Below, one piece after another: positions 9,727 to 18,633 of a DNA stretch of 64,000 nucleotides (positions are counted from its first letter, which is position 1; every line of letters starts with the position of its first letter). The notes beneath the pieces are model-generated. The model was not told the origin of the DNA and did not search any database. It saw only the letters and a list, made by a program, of their open reading frames with translations. Source of the stretch: Bog-257 sp963805985 (lineage in GTDB: Bacteria > Acidobacteriota > Terriglobia > Terriglobales > Acidobacteriaceae). The translations under genes were made by a program, and so were the position numbers. The DNA is taken from the NCBI GenBank assembly GCA_963805985.1, contig CAWDWG010000009.1:62001-126000 (forward strand). The letters are read 5' to 3'.

Positions 9727-12666
9727 GTGATCGACCAAACCATTTCCCACTACCGTATCGTCAGCAAGCTGGGTGGCGGCGGCATGGGGGTGGTCTACAA
9801 GGCTGAGGACACCCGTCTCCATCGCTTTGTCGCGTTGAAATTCCTGCCCGAGGATATGGCTCGCGACCCGCAGGCCCTGGCTCGCTTTCGGCGTGAGGCG
9901 GAAGCGGCTTCCGCCCTTAGTCATCCGAACATCTGCACCATCCACGACATTGGCGAAGAGGGTGGTCGTGCGTTCATGGTGATGGAGTTCCTCGACGGTG
10001 TGACGTTGAAGCATCACATTGCCGGCAAGCCGTTGGAGCCCGAGCTGCTGTTGGATCTGGCGACCGAGATCGCGGACGCGCTGGATGCGGCGCACAGCCA
10101 GGGCATCATCCATCGCGACATCAAGCCCGCGAACGTCTTCGTCACCCGGCGTGGACACGCCAAGATTCTGGACTTCGGGCTGGCGAAGGTGATGGCAAAG
10201 GTTGCCGCTACCGGCCAGACCGCGACCGAGATGGTATCGTCCGATGCCTCACAACTGACGAGCGCGGGTGCGATGCTGGGCACGGTGGCCTATATGTCAC
10301 CCGAGCAGGTCAAGGCTCGCGATCTCGACGCGCGCACAGATTTGTTTTCCTTCGGCGCGGTGCTCTACGAAATGGCGACGGGCAGGATGCCGTTCGAGGG
10401 CGAAAGCTCAGGAGACATCTGCGGCACGATCATTCGCGACCAACCTCCGCCACCATCGCAGTTGAATCCGGAGGTGACGCCCGGACTGGAAGCGGTGATC
10501 GGCAAGGCGCTGGAGAAAGATCGCAATCTGCGCTATCAGCATGCTTCCGACATGCGCGCGGACTTGCAGCGGCTGAAGCGTGACACCGACGGCAACCGCC
10601 ATGCCAGGCTGGGATCGGGCTCAGGCTCGGCGGCTGTGGCATCCGGCGGAGTCTGGGGCGAGAGTTCCTCAAAGGCCAAAGCCCTGGACGCGCCATCCAG
10701 CCAGAGCCGGCCTGGCACAGCGAAGAAGCGCTGGCCGATTATCGCCGGTGCATCGCTGGTTGTTATCGTCGCGCTGGTCGGCGGGCTACTTTATTACCGC
10801 TCGCATCGAGCTCATCCTCTTACTGACAAAGACACCATCGTTCTCGCCGATTTTGCCAACAGCACCGGCGATGCCATCTTCGACGGCACACTGAAGACCG
10901 CGCTCCGTGTTTCTCTGAATCAGTCGCCGTTTCTGAATTTGGTGCCCGATGGCAAAGTCGCGGAGACCTTGCAACTGATGACTCGTCCAGCCGATACGAA
11001 GCTCACGCCAGATGTGGCCCGCGAGCTTTGCCAGCGGGCGGGCAGCAAGGCTTACGTTGCTGGAGCGATCGGAAGTCTCGGGACCAACTATGTGCTGGAG
11101 TTGAAGGCGGTGAATTGCCAGAGCGGGGACACGCTCGCCGAGCATCAGGTAACGGTGGAGTCCAAGGAGAAAGTGCTGGACGTGCTGAGCGAGACGGCGT
11201 CGAAGCTGCGCGGCGAGTTGGGCGAATCCCTGGCCTCGGTGCAGAAGCTGGATGTTCCGCTCGCACAGGCCACCACGTCTTCGCTCGAAGCTTTGAAAGC
11301 GTACACCCTTGGAGCGGCTTCCGATCAAGGAGCCAAATCCCTGGTTTATTTTCAACGTGCCATCGAGCTTGATCGGAATTTTGCCATGGCAATACACGAA
11401 GCTGGTGTGTGCTATGAGAATCTCAACCAACCAGCGCGGGCCAAAGAGTATTACGCCAAGGCATTCCAGTTGCGAGAGCATGCCAGTGAGCGGGAAAAGC
11501 TGGCGTTCACCACCGACTACTATGAAGTTGTAACCGGGGAACTGGATAAGGCGGTACAAAGCTATCAGGAGCTGCTTGCCACTTATCCAGAAGCTGGATT
11601 AGCGCAAGATTGGGAAAACAACTTGGCCCTGGTGTACGCCAAGCAGGGGCAGTATGAGAAAGCAGCGGAAATCGTCAGGCAACTGGTGCGCGACCACCCA
11701 CGAGATCCGGAGTACGGGTCGAATCTTGCCTACCAAGCTCTTCACCTGCAACGCCTCGACGAGGCGCGTCAGGTCGTCCGCGACATGCAGGCGAAAAAAA
11801 TAGATTATGTGACTCTCCGCGAGGTTCAGTATGCTCTTGCCTTTATTGATGCGGATTCGACCACTATGTCGGAGCAGTTACAGTGGTTTGCGAGCCAGCC
11901 TGAAAATGCGAGCGAGGGTCTGGCGCTGTCCTCCGCCACCGAGGCATACGGCGGTCACCTTACCAAGGCACGAGAGTTGACCAAACGATCGGTAGATACC
12001 GCCATTCGAGCGGACAGCAAGGAAAGTGGGGCGATCACGCAGGCGAATGCTGCGCAGTGGGAAGCCGCTTACGGCAATCCTGCTCAAGCGCGGCAGTCGG
12101 CGGCAGAAGCTTTGAAGCTGGTTCCCACCAGTCAAGCCGTCGAGGCCGAAGCCGCGCTTGCTTTTGCCCTGGCGGGCGATACGGCACGAGCCGACTCGCT
12201 GGCACAAGATCTGAACAAGCAATCTCCCCTCGACACACAGATGCAGTCGCTTTGGCTGCCGGTGATTCAGGCCCAATTGGCGTTGAACAAGAAGGACCCT
12301 GCCGCTGCCCTGACTGCACTGCAAGCTGCAACTTCGCCCATCGAATTGGTGGACTGCCTCTATGCTCCGTATGTGCGTGGCCAGGCGTATCTGTCAGCCG
12401 GACAGGGCAAGGAAGCCGCAGCCGAATTCCAGAAGATTCTCGACCACAGCGGTATCGTCGTGAACTGCTGGACCGGAGCTTTGGCGCAACTGGGAAAGGC
12501 TCGTGCCAATGCGCTGCAGGCGAGCACAGCGCAGGGAGTAGACGCCGATGAGGCACGCGTCCGCGCCCTCGCTGCGTACAAGGATTTTCTCAACCTCTGG
12601 AAAGACGCCGACCCCGACATCCCCATCTATAAAGAAGCCAAAGCCGAGTACGCGAAGCTACTGTAG
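9727..12666 (+). CDS. Membrane Ser/Thr protein kinase with C-terminal TPR domain
   Basis: 979 aa from a GTG codon; MIDQTISHYRI is a usual start for this family. Kinase domain about 9-285 with LGGGGMGVVY, K38, HRDIKPAN at 129-136 and DFG at 149-151. One membrane helix at about 340-360 (IIAGASLVVIVALVGGLLYY). The outer part begins with TDKDTIVLADFANSTGD, a domain shared with the split regulator at 16690-19111 and resembling the periplasmic-binding-like part of adenylate-cyclase/CadC-type TPR proteins, and continues with TPRs to the end. The tail DADPDIPIYKEAKAEYAKLL is nearly identical to the tail of the 16690 gene and to a relict at 13190-13245. Probably an envelope-sensing kinase. Confidence 0.88.
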   Translation: MIDQTISHYRIVSKLGGGGMGVVYKAEDTRLHRFVALKFLPEDMARDPQALARFRREAEAASALSHPNICTIHDIGEEGGRAFMVMEFLDGVTLKHHIAGKPLEPELLLDLATEIADALDAAHSQGIIHRDIKPANVFVTRRGHAKILDFGLAKVMAKVAATGQTATEMVSSDASQLTSAGAMLGTVAYMSPEQVKARDLDARTDLFSFGAVLYEMATGRMPFEGESSGDICGTIIRDQPPPPSQLNPEVTPGLEAVIGKALEKDRNLRYQHASDMRADLQRLKRDTDGNRHARLGSGSGSAAVASGGVWGESSSKAKALDAPSSQSRPGTAKKRWPIIAGASLVVIVALVGGLLYYRSHRAHPLTDKDTIVLADFANSTGDAIFDGTLKTALRVSLNQSPFLNLVPDGKVAETLQLMTRPADTKLTPDVARELCQRAGSKAYVAGAIGSLGTNYVLELKAVNCQSGDTLAEHQVTVESKEKVLDVLSETASKLRGELGESLASVQKLDVPLAQATTSSLEALKAYTLGAASDQGAKSLVYFQRAIELDRNFAMAIHEAGVCYENLNQPARAKEYYAKAFQLREHASEREKLAFTTDYYEVVTGELDKAVQSYQELLATYPEAGLAQDWENNLALVYAKQGQYEKAAEIVRQLVRDHPRDPEYGSNLAYQALHLQRLDEARQVVRDMQAKKIDYVTLREVQYALAFIDADSTTMSEQLQWFASQPENASEGLALSSATEAYGGHLTKARELTKRSVDTAIRADSKESGAITQANAAQWEAAYGNPAQARQSAAEALKLVPTSQAVEAEAALAFALAGDTARADSLAQDLNKQSPLDTQMQSLWLPVIQAQLALNKKDPAAALTALQAATSPIELVDCLYAPYVRGQAYLSAGQGKEAAAEFQKILDHSGIVVNCWTGALAQLGKARANALQASTAQGVDADEARVRALAAYKDFLNLWKDADPDIPIYKEAKAEYAKLL

Positions 12667-12719
12667 GACGTAAGAGCTCCGCACAGATCGTGGTAGTTGA
12701 ATATGTCAGTTGTTGTTAT

Positions 12720-12879
12720 CAGGCGTGGCTGTTGAAAAACTCCTTCATGTGGCAGAACTGCCCCAATCTGGGTGACCAGAAATGTATGCCGGGCGGGTGA
12801 TCGTCGTTTATAGGGCATCCTAGCGCTTCGAGTTTTCAGGGGGGAGGACGCCAAAAGAGTTTTTCAACAGCCACGCCTG
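12720..12879. mobile_element. MITE-like element with perfect 23-bp inverted ends
   Basis: Bases 12720-12742 and 12857-12879 are exact reverse complements (23 of 23) and enclose 114 bases with no convincing gene. The arm includes GGCTGTTGAAAAACTC, a phrase resembling termini of insertion sequences. The right end abuts copy D of the dispersed repeat, which looks truncated by it. I found no certain target-site duplication. It could also act as a transcription terminator, since it lies just behind the kinase gene that ends at 12666. Confidence 0.65.
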
Positions 12880-12908
12880 TTCTCGCCAGCTATCTGCGGA
12901 CAGCCAGC
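12875..12908 (-). repeat. Dispersed repeat, copy D
   Basis: On the minus strand it reads GGCTGTCCGCAGATAGCTGG followed by CGAGAACAGGC. It matches copies B and C up to the point where the inverted-repeat element begins, and the similarity stops there. Confidence 0.55.
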
Positions 12909-13189
12909 CTGCCGGGTTCCTCATGATCCGGGACACTCCGGACAGAGCACATATACGAGATGCCGACTTCTCGTCCAAGTGATTTGGCCTCGACAAGGCT
13001 GACTCCACGCCAGATCCGTATACGCATGGGCGTTTCTCGTTCCACTGTAGTGGTTGCTGCCTACTGCCCAAGAGCTGACTCTGGGCAGTAGGCTCAGCCG
13101 TCGCTCAACTTGCGGATTGCCCGTTAATTTCCAACTAGGAGCCGAGTGTTCGCACCCGTTGACTTCAGGCAGCAGTTCCAGGGTCTAAA
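12909..13189. other. Intergenic stretch without recognisable gene
   Basis: Part of the 604-base gap between two convergent kinase genes. The only structures in the gap are the inverted-repeat element, one dispersed repeat copy and the relict TPR tail. Confidence 0.5.
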
Positions 13190-13245
13190 CAGCTTGGCGC
13201 ACTCGGTTTTGGCTTGTTTGTAGATCGGGATGTTGGGTCGACGTC
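13190..13245 (-). pseudogene. Relict C-terminal tail of a TPR sensor gene
   Basis: Read on the minus strand with one base deleted, this encodes D-V-D-P-N-I-P-I-Y-K-Q-A-K-T-E-C-A-K-L. This is the same peptide as the ends of the genes at 9727-12666 (DADPDIPIYKEAKAEYAKLL) and 16690-18633. It starts about 25 bases downstream of the stop codon of the kinase at 13271, which itself ends in a propeller. I infer that a TPR-type gene once ended here and that its body was replaced or deleted. Confidence 0.7.
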
Positions 13246-13270
13246 TCTCAGGCTTGCGATTACGAATTCG

Positions 13271-16200
13271 TCACTTCGGGCCACTGGGATCGCGGATCAG
13301 GACGACGTCAGAGTCGGCGTGACTATGAATCAATGCGAGATGTTTTCCGTCGAGAGAAAAGCGAAAAAGAGGAATGCTATCGTCCGGGAAATTGGTGATG
13401 GTGCGGCCCGGCGTGCCGTCAAGCGGCTGTAGCCAGATATTATCGCCACGTTTTTCGCGTATCGCATACGCAATCGATTTCCCATCGGGACTAAACTCCA
13501 GCGACCCATTGGCCGATAAGTTTGGATTGCACGGAAGGTATTTCTTTGTGTGCGATTCGAACGAATACAGCACAATCTTCTTTTCGTAAGCGCCCTTCTG
13601 ATTCCGTAGTGTTGTCACCAAAGCGATCTGCTTGCCATCGGGCGACCACGACGAAATGCTGATGTTCCACTCACGCAGGAATACTTCGGGGGTTCCGCCG
13701 CTGAGCGGCATTTTTAGTTGCTTATTATTCTGGTCTTGAAAAGCAATCTCCTGGCTGTCGGGCGAGCAACGCGGAAAGAAATACAGCTCACCAGACGTCA
13801 GTTGCCTGGCATTCGTTCCGTCAACGTCAACCCTGGAGACGCCGAAGAGAGACGTACCATCGTGGAATCGCCATTCGAAAACCACGTGCCGCCCGTCACG
13901 GCACGCATCAGGGCTCGACACCGGCATCGAGGGATCGGACGCGAAGACCGTTTTTTCCGGTCCATTTTCGTTTATCAGTATCAGCCGATTGCGTCGGCTA
14001 TAGAGAATCCTCCCGTCTGGGGTCCAGCTAAGCCCGCCCAATGAGTCGTGAACGGACATGATCTCCTTCAGGTCCGAGGCGACGCCGTTGCCGAAGGTCA
14101 TTACCTCGATACGATTTGTCTGTTTGTTCTGCACCCCGACGATTTCGCGGCCCGTGCCGGAGGCAGAGAGTGGGGCCAGCAAATGCGCGCCAACATAGCT
14201 CGTCGTGTCGTTGGTCAAAGGACGAAAGCTTCTACCCGAATACGAGATGAGCCCGATTTGCCCCTGGTGCAGGCCGCTGGCCCTGTTGGCATAGACCACC
14301 GCGATCGTGTCGGTGCCGGCCCACGCCAGGGACAAGAACTCAGCATCCTTGGTCGAATACAGCGTCCGCACGCGGCCCGAAGCCAGCTCGAAAAGCTGTA
14401 CTCGCCCAAGCGCGTCTTCGGTGTAGTCTTCGGTGAATGCGATCTCTTTGCCGTCTGGCGACCATGCCGGCTGTAGCAGGTAAGCTGAGTACAGCTTTGC
14501 CTCAAGTAAAACTTTTTCGTCTTTGCCGTCGGCCGAGGTAGAAATCAGCCGCATCCTTCCTTCTGACGGATTGTTGTCGCGGAAGAATGCCATGCGACTG
14601 CCGTCGGGCGAGAAGCTCACGTTGCTGTCGATATCGTGCGCTACCATCTGCGGGTCTCCGCCGAGAAGCGGCGCGCGAAACTCGTCCAGAATATTGGGCG
14701 TGCGGCCCATGCCACGTTGGAAGTAGATGTAGTTCCCGTCCGGCGAGAACGTGACGCTGCGGTACGTCGCGACCGCGGGCGGAACGATCTGCGTGTTGCT
14801 GCCGCTGGGAACGTTGCGCAGCCAGAGGCTTTGTTGTCCGTTGTCGTTCTGCACATTGAGGATGAACTTGCCGTCGCGCGATATCGCTGCCACGGAAGCG
14901 AGACCGGTATCGGTGACCTGCGAGATCTCAAACTTACTGAACGGTTGCGGGCGGGGGCGGGCAAAGAACCAGCGGAACCCCAAAGCCAATGCCGCAACCA
15001 ATATCGCCGCGCAGGCGACGAGAGCCATCGCGGTAGGCCTGGAGAGTTTGCCTTCGCTGAAGCGCTTCAGGGCTTGCAGGTCCGCGCGGACGTCGGAGGC
15101 CTGCTGATACCGCAAATTGCGGTCCTTCTGCAGGCACTTGTCGATGATGGAACCCAATTTGTGGGGCAGCCGCGGAATTAGCTTCAGTGCCGGAGTCGGC
15201 GTTTGATGCAGGATCGCATCCTTCAACGTCGCTACGTCGTCGGCGTCGAACGCCTTCTGCACGGTGGCCATCTCATACAACACCAGTCCAAAGGAGAAGA
15301 TGTCGGTGCGAGCGTCGAGCCTCTCGCCGCGAACCTGCTCGGGAGACATGTATGCTGCCGTACCCATCGCGGAGCCGGTGCGCGTCAGGTGCAATGCCGC
15401 CGAAGAAGGCGCGCCCGCGATTGCTGCCGCCGCTGTGACGTCCTCCGCATGGCTGCCCTCCTGAAGCTTTGCCAACCCGAAATCCAGTACCTTCACCACG
15501 CCTTTCTCGGTGAGGATGATGTTGGCTGGCTTGATATCGCGATGGATGATCCCCTTTTCGTGCGCGGCCTGCAAACCGTCGGAGATCTGTATCGCAACAT
15601 CGAGCAATTCCTCCAGCGGCATCAGCTCGCCGTTTGTAGCCAGCGCGGCGAGGAGGTCACGGAGGGTCTGCCCCTTCAGCAGCGGCATGACGATGAAGGG
15701 CCGGCCGTCGTGCTCACCAAATTCGTGGACGGAACAGATGTTGACGTGATCGAGTGACGAGGCGGCACGGGCTTCACGGCTGAAGCGCTCCATTGCCCCC
15801 GACTCGCTGCCCAGGTCTTCCGGCAGGAACTTCAACGCCACCTGTCGGCTCAGCTTCAGATCTTCAGCACGATAGACCACGCCCATCCCCCCGCCGCCGA
15901 TGAGCTCCAGCACGCGGTAGTGGGAGACGGTCCTTCCGACCAGGCCGGGCTCCGACTGCGGGCCAACGACAGATACATGGATCGTTGCCGCAAGCCCGCC
16001 GGACGAGTCGCCCGTGGTGACGCGTTCGACAGGTACCATCAGCCGATAGCCGCGACGCGCCAGTGTTTCGATGTACTTAGGTTCGTCAGCGGAGTCGCCG
16101 AGCGCGCGTCGCAGGTTCTTGATGGCGGCGTTGATGCTGTGGTCAAACTCGACAATCGTGTCGTTCGGCCAGAGCTTCTGCCTGATCTGCTCGCGACTGA

Positions 16201-16351
16201 CCAGCTCGCCCTCGCGCTCCACCAGCATGCGCAGGACTTGCAGCGGCTGTTCCTGCAGGACGGTAGTGCCATCGCCAGAGCGCAGCTCTCCTGTCCTAAG
16301 GTCAAGCTCAAATTCACCGATCCGAACGCGGACTAGCTGCGTCTGCTTCAT
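13271..16351 (-). CDS. Winged-helix / Ser/Thr kinase / WD40-like propeller fusion
   Basis: 1026 aa. Residues 8-108 are an OmpR/PhoB-type winged helix (LRTGELRSGDG, QPLQVLRMLVEREGELVSRE, FDHSINAAIKNLRRALGD, GYRLMVPV), as in CadC-like regulators. Residues about 143-425 are a Hanks kinase: IGGGGMGVVY, K174, HRDIKPAN at 270-277 and DFG at 290-292. A membrane helix (about 440-465) is followed by about 550 residues of PD40/TolB-like propeller (repeated SPDGK). A DNA-binding domain, kinase and outer sensor in one chain suggests a membrane-bound regulator, but whether the DNA-binding part is freed is not known. The ATG at 16351 opens directly into the winged helix. Confidence 0.88.
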   Translation of the reverse strand: MKQTQLVRVRIGEFELDLRTGELRSGDGTTVLQEQPLQVLRMLVEREGELVSREQIRQKLWPNDTIVEFDHSINAAIKNLRRALGDSADEPKYIETLARRGYRLMVPVERVTTGDSSGGLAATIHVSVVGPQSEPGLVGRTVSHYRVLELIGGGGMGVVYRAEDLKLSRQVALKFLPEDLGSESGAMERFSREARAASSLDHVNICSVHEFGEHDGRPFIVMPLLKGQTLRDLLAALATNGELMPLEELLDVAIQISDGLQAAHEKGIIHRDIKPANIILTEKGVVKVLDFGLAKLQEGSHAEDVTAAAAIAGAPSSAALHLTRTGSAMGTAAYMSPEQVRGERLDARTDIFSFGLVLYEMATVQKAFDADDVATLKDAILHQTPTPALKLIPRLPHKLGSIIDKCLQKDRNLRYQQASDVRADLQALKRFSEGKLSRPTAMALVACAAILVAALALGFRWFFARPRPQPFSKFEISQVTDTGLASVAAISRDGKFILNVQNDNGQQSLWLRNVPSGSNTQIVPPAVATYRSVTFSPDGNYIYFQRGMGRTPNILDEFRAPLLGGDPQMVAHDIDSNVSFSPDGSRMAFFRDNNPSEGRMRLISTSADGKDEKVLLEAKLYSAYLLQPAWSPDGKEIAFTEDYTEDALGRVQLFELASGRVRTLYSTKDAEFLSLAWAGTDTIAVVYANRASGLHQGQIGLISYSGRSFRPLTNDTTSYVGAHLLAPLSASGTGREIVGVQNKQTNRIEVMTFGNGVASDLKEIMSVHDSLGGLSWTPDGRILYSRRNRLILINENGPEKTVFASDPSMPVSSPDACRDGRHVVFEWRFHDGTSLFGVSRVDVDGTNARQLTSGELYFFPRCSPDSQEIAFQDQNNKQLKMPLSGGTPEVFLREWNISISSWSPDGKQIALVTTLRNQKGAYEKKIVLYSFESHTKKYLPCNPNLSANGSLEFSPDGKSIAYAIREKRGDNIWLQPLDGTPGRTITNFPDDSIPLFRFSLDGKHLALIHSHADSDVVLIRDPSGPK

Positions 16352-16510
16352 GGCGCTCAGGGATTTCGGGAGCGGTGCGCCAGTCTAACCTTTCTTATCC
16401 CTAAGCACCAGTGAATTCCGGGACTCACAACTCGCAAGACCATGGTGCTGGATAGCTGCGGCCCGACAACTCATGCCCATGGACCGGCCGACAAACGGGA
16501 AACGACTCAT

Positions 16511-16605
16511 AAACGATAGGTCCCTATCGAAACTGCCCCGGCCAAGAAAGCTGCGATCAATCTCGTCTCATCGGCCAGGGCAGTCCCGATAGGGACCTAT
16601 CGTTT
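16511..16605. repeat. Large cruciform: 33-bp inverted repeat
   Basis: Arms 16511-16543 and 16573-16605 pair at about 30 of 33 positions, with the outer 19 perfect (AAACGATAGGTCCCTATCG), around a 29-base loop. Both arms are also preceded by GGGAAACG on the outer side. It lies in the 338-base gap upstream of the winged-helix kinase gene and downstream of the TPR gene, both on the minus strand. It may be a small mobile element, a terminator or a regulatory hairpin; no U-tract follows it. Confidence 0.65.
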
Positions 16606-16689
16606 CCCGTTACCTATCTGGTGAAACTTCCTACAACAGGATTTCTCGGGTGTCCCGAAGTCCAGATTAGAATTGGCTAGGTACAACGG

Positions 16690-18633
16690 CTACTGCAGCT
16701 TCGCGTACTCGGCTTTGGCTTGCTGGTAGATGGGGATGTCGGGATCAGCATCTTTCCAGAGGGTGAGGAAGTCCTGATACGACTTGAGCGCGGCGGCCTT
16801 GTCGCCCATCATTGCCTGGGCGCGCCCAAGTTGCAGGTGCGCCAGCGCTCCCTGGTGGTGCAACTGCACAACTCCGGGATGGTCGATGACCTTTTGAAAT
16901 TCAGCTGCCGCCTGCTGGCCTTGCCCTAACTGCAAATAGGCGAGACCGCGAACATACGCGGGATACAGAGCGTTGGGAGGCATTTGAAGCTCGGCAAGCT
17001 CATAGGGTTCTGTAACCCGTAACAGATCAATCGCCTTAGCAGGGTTGTTTGACTTCAGCTCCACTACAGCTCGAATCGTTGGAAGGGTGTAGCTTTGTGC
17101 AAGCGTATCCAGCGGGCTCTCCCGGTTCATCTTATCGATCAGGTCTTGAGCTGCCAGCCGGTTACCTAGAAGAGCGAACGTCAAGGCTACCGTCGCTTCG
17201 ATGTAGTCATTGTTCTTCGGGTTCGTCCAGACTTCCTTCGCGGACCGTAGCGCCACGTCGTCGTTTCCAACATCTGCTTCAGCAGGCCCATGGACAATCT
17301 TCAGCGCGTCGACGATTCCGGCGGCTCCGCCTCGGGCGGCCCGCACTTCGGCATCGCGCATCATTTCACGTTCTTTGACAAAGCGGCCGCGACGGGCTTC
17401 TATGCTGGAGTGCAGGGTCAACTGCATAGCCTCGGCGACGGGCTTGGCCGTTGCCCAGGCGTCCTGCTCCTTCATTCCCGCCTGGTCGTCCTCAAGGAAC
17501 GCAACAAGAAAACGCTCCTGTCTGAGCGCGATGCCGTCGAAGTTGTTCTTCAGTGCATCCTGGAAGGTCCTCTTCGCCTCCTTCAGGCCGTAGGTAGCAA
17601 CGTAAGATTTCATAAGGCCGCCATAACCGCCGATACTCGGCCTGAGCCGAATCGATGCCAGAGACTCAGGAGCTGCCTTGTCATACTGGCCTAATGACAA
17701 GTACGCGCCGGCAAGACTGTCGTGAGGCTGGTAATCGTCGGGATAGGATTGAGCCCACTCGGTGAGAGTGACGATTTCTTTTTCGAGCTCGCCGGTTATA
17801 TCGTTGTAGTACTGGGCTTCGATCTTGTAGCGCTCGCGGAGGCTTACGCGGTCGCGCAGTTGGTAAGCCTTGGTCAGATTCTGTTCCTGGTTGGCGCCGT
17901 CAAGAAGGCGACCATACGTTTCCGCCAGAGCAGCATAGCCGATGGCAAAATTAGGATCTAACTCAACCGCACGTTTGTAGTAGGGCAAGGCTGCATCAGA
18001 TGAACTGGTCTCCTCCACCTTTTTTCCTTGCGTATAAGCCTGCAACGCCTCCAGGGATGAAGCGGTGACTTGTTCGAGTGGCCTGCTGAACTTCTGCACC
18101 GAAGCACCCGGCTCACCCAGTTTTTCGCGGAGTTCATTGGCGACATTGTTTAGCGATTGCAGCACATGGTTGCGGCTGCCGGCTTCTGCTTCGGCGCTGG
18201 CCAGCGTGTCTCCGTTCTGGCAGTTCGTTGCTCTCAGTGTGATCAGGTATTGGTCTCCGATGGCGGCGACAGAACCGGCGAGCAAAGCCTGGCTGTTGCT
18301 GCGGACACACACCTCGTGCGCCACCTCCTGCGTCATCCGCTCCCCCGCCTGACGGTTCATCAGCTTCAGCGTCTCGGTGGTCTTGTCGCTGGAAAGTACG
18401 TGGAGAAAGGGCGATTGCTCCATTTGGATGGTGAGCGCCTGCTTCAAGCTGTCGTCGAAGACGGGGTCGCCGGTCTTATTGTCGAAGTCGGCGAGCACTA
18501 TCGTGTCGCGCTCGGTGAGTTTGGGCGGCCGGTGCGCTCGCCAGTACAACCCCCCGGCAAGTGCGAGGGCACATACCATTACTGCGCCGGCAGCCAGCCA
18601 CGTCCAGCGGGAACGGCGCCGCCGGCTCAGCAA
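16690..18633 (-). CDS. Membrane TPR protein, C-terminal part of a split winged-helix/TPR regulator
   Basis: 647 aa from a TTG at 18633 that has AGGA 7 bases upstream. Basic N-terminus (LSRRRRSRW), one membrane helix (about 14-32), then LTERDTIVLADFDNKTGD and TPRs to the tail DADPDIPIYQQAKAEYAKLQ. Over its whole length it is paralogous to the outer half of the kinase at 9727-12666. The winged helix that would normally precede it is encoded in another frame just upstream (18476-19111), and a TAA in this frame at 18661-18663 shows that the two halves are no longer fused. It may be a frameshifted gene, or the second half may be made on its own from the TTG. Confidence 0.8.
   Translation of the reverse strand: MLSRRRRSRWTWLAAGAVMVCALALAGGLYWRAHRPPKLTERDTIVLADFDNKTGDPVFDDSLKQALTIQMEQSPFLHVLSSDKTTETLKLMNRQAGERMTQEVAHEVCVRSNSQALLAGSVAAIGDQYLITLRATNCQNGDTLASAEAEAGSRNHVLQSLNNVANELREKLGEPGASVQKFSRPLEQVTASSLEALQAYTQGKKVEETSSSDAALPYYKRAVELDPNFAIGYAALAETYGRLLDGANQEQNLTKAYQLRDRVSLRERYKIEAQYYNDITGELEKEIVTLTEWAQSYPDDYQPHDSLAGAYLSLGQYDKAAPESLASIRLRPSIGGYGGLMKSYVATYGLKEAKRTFQDALKNNFDGIALRQERFLVAFLEDDQAGMKEQDAWATAKPVAEAMQLTLHSSIEARRGRFVKEREMMRDAEVRAARGGAAGIVDALKIVHGPAEADVGNDDVALRSAKEVWTNPKNNDYIEATVALTFALLGNRLAAQDLIDKMNRESPLDTLAQSYTLPTIRAVVELKSNNPAKAIDLLRVTEPYELAELQMPPNALYPAYVRGLAYLQLGQGQQAAAEFQKVIDHPGVVQLHHQGALAHLQLGRAQAMMGDKAAALKSYQDFLTLWKDADPDIPIYQQAKAEYAKLQ

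Noticed and set aside
12627..12854. Possible transposase fragment inside the 12.7-kb inverted-repeat element
   Set aside because: 75 aa with no DDE or HTH feature, overlapping the kinase gene end; better seen as non-coding core of a MITE-like element.
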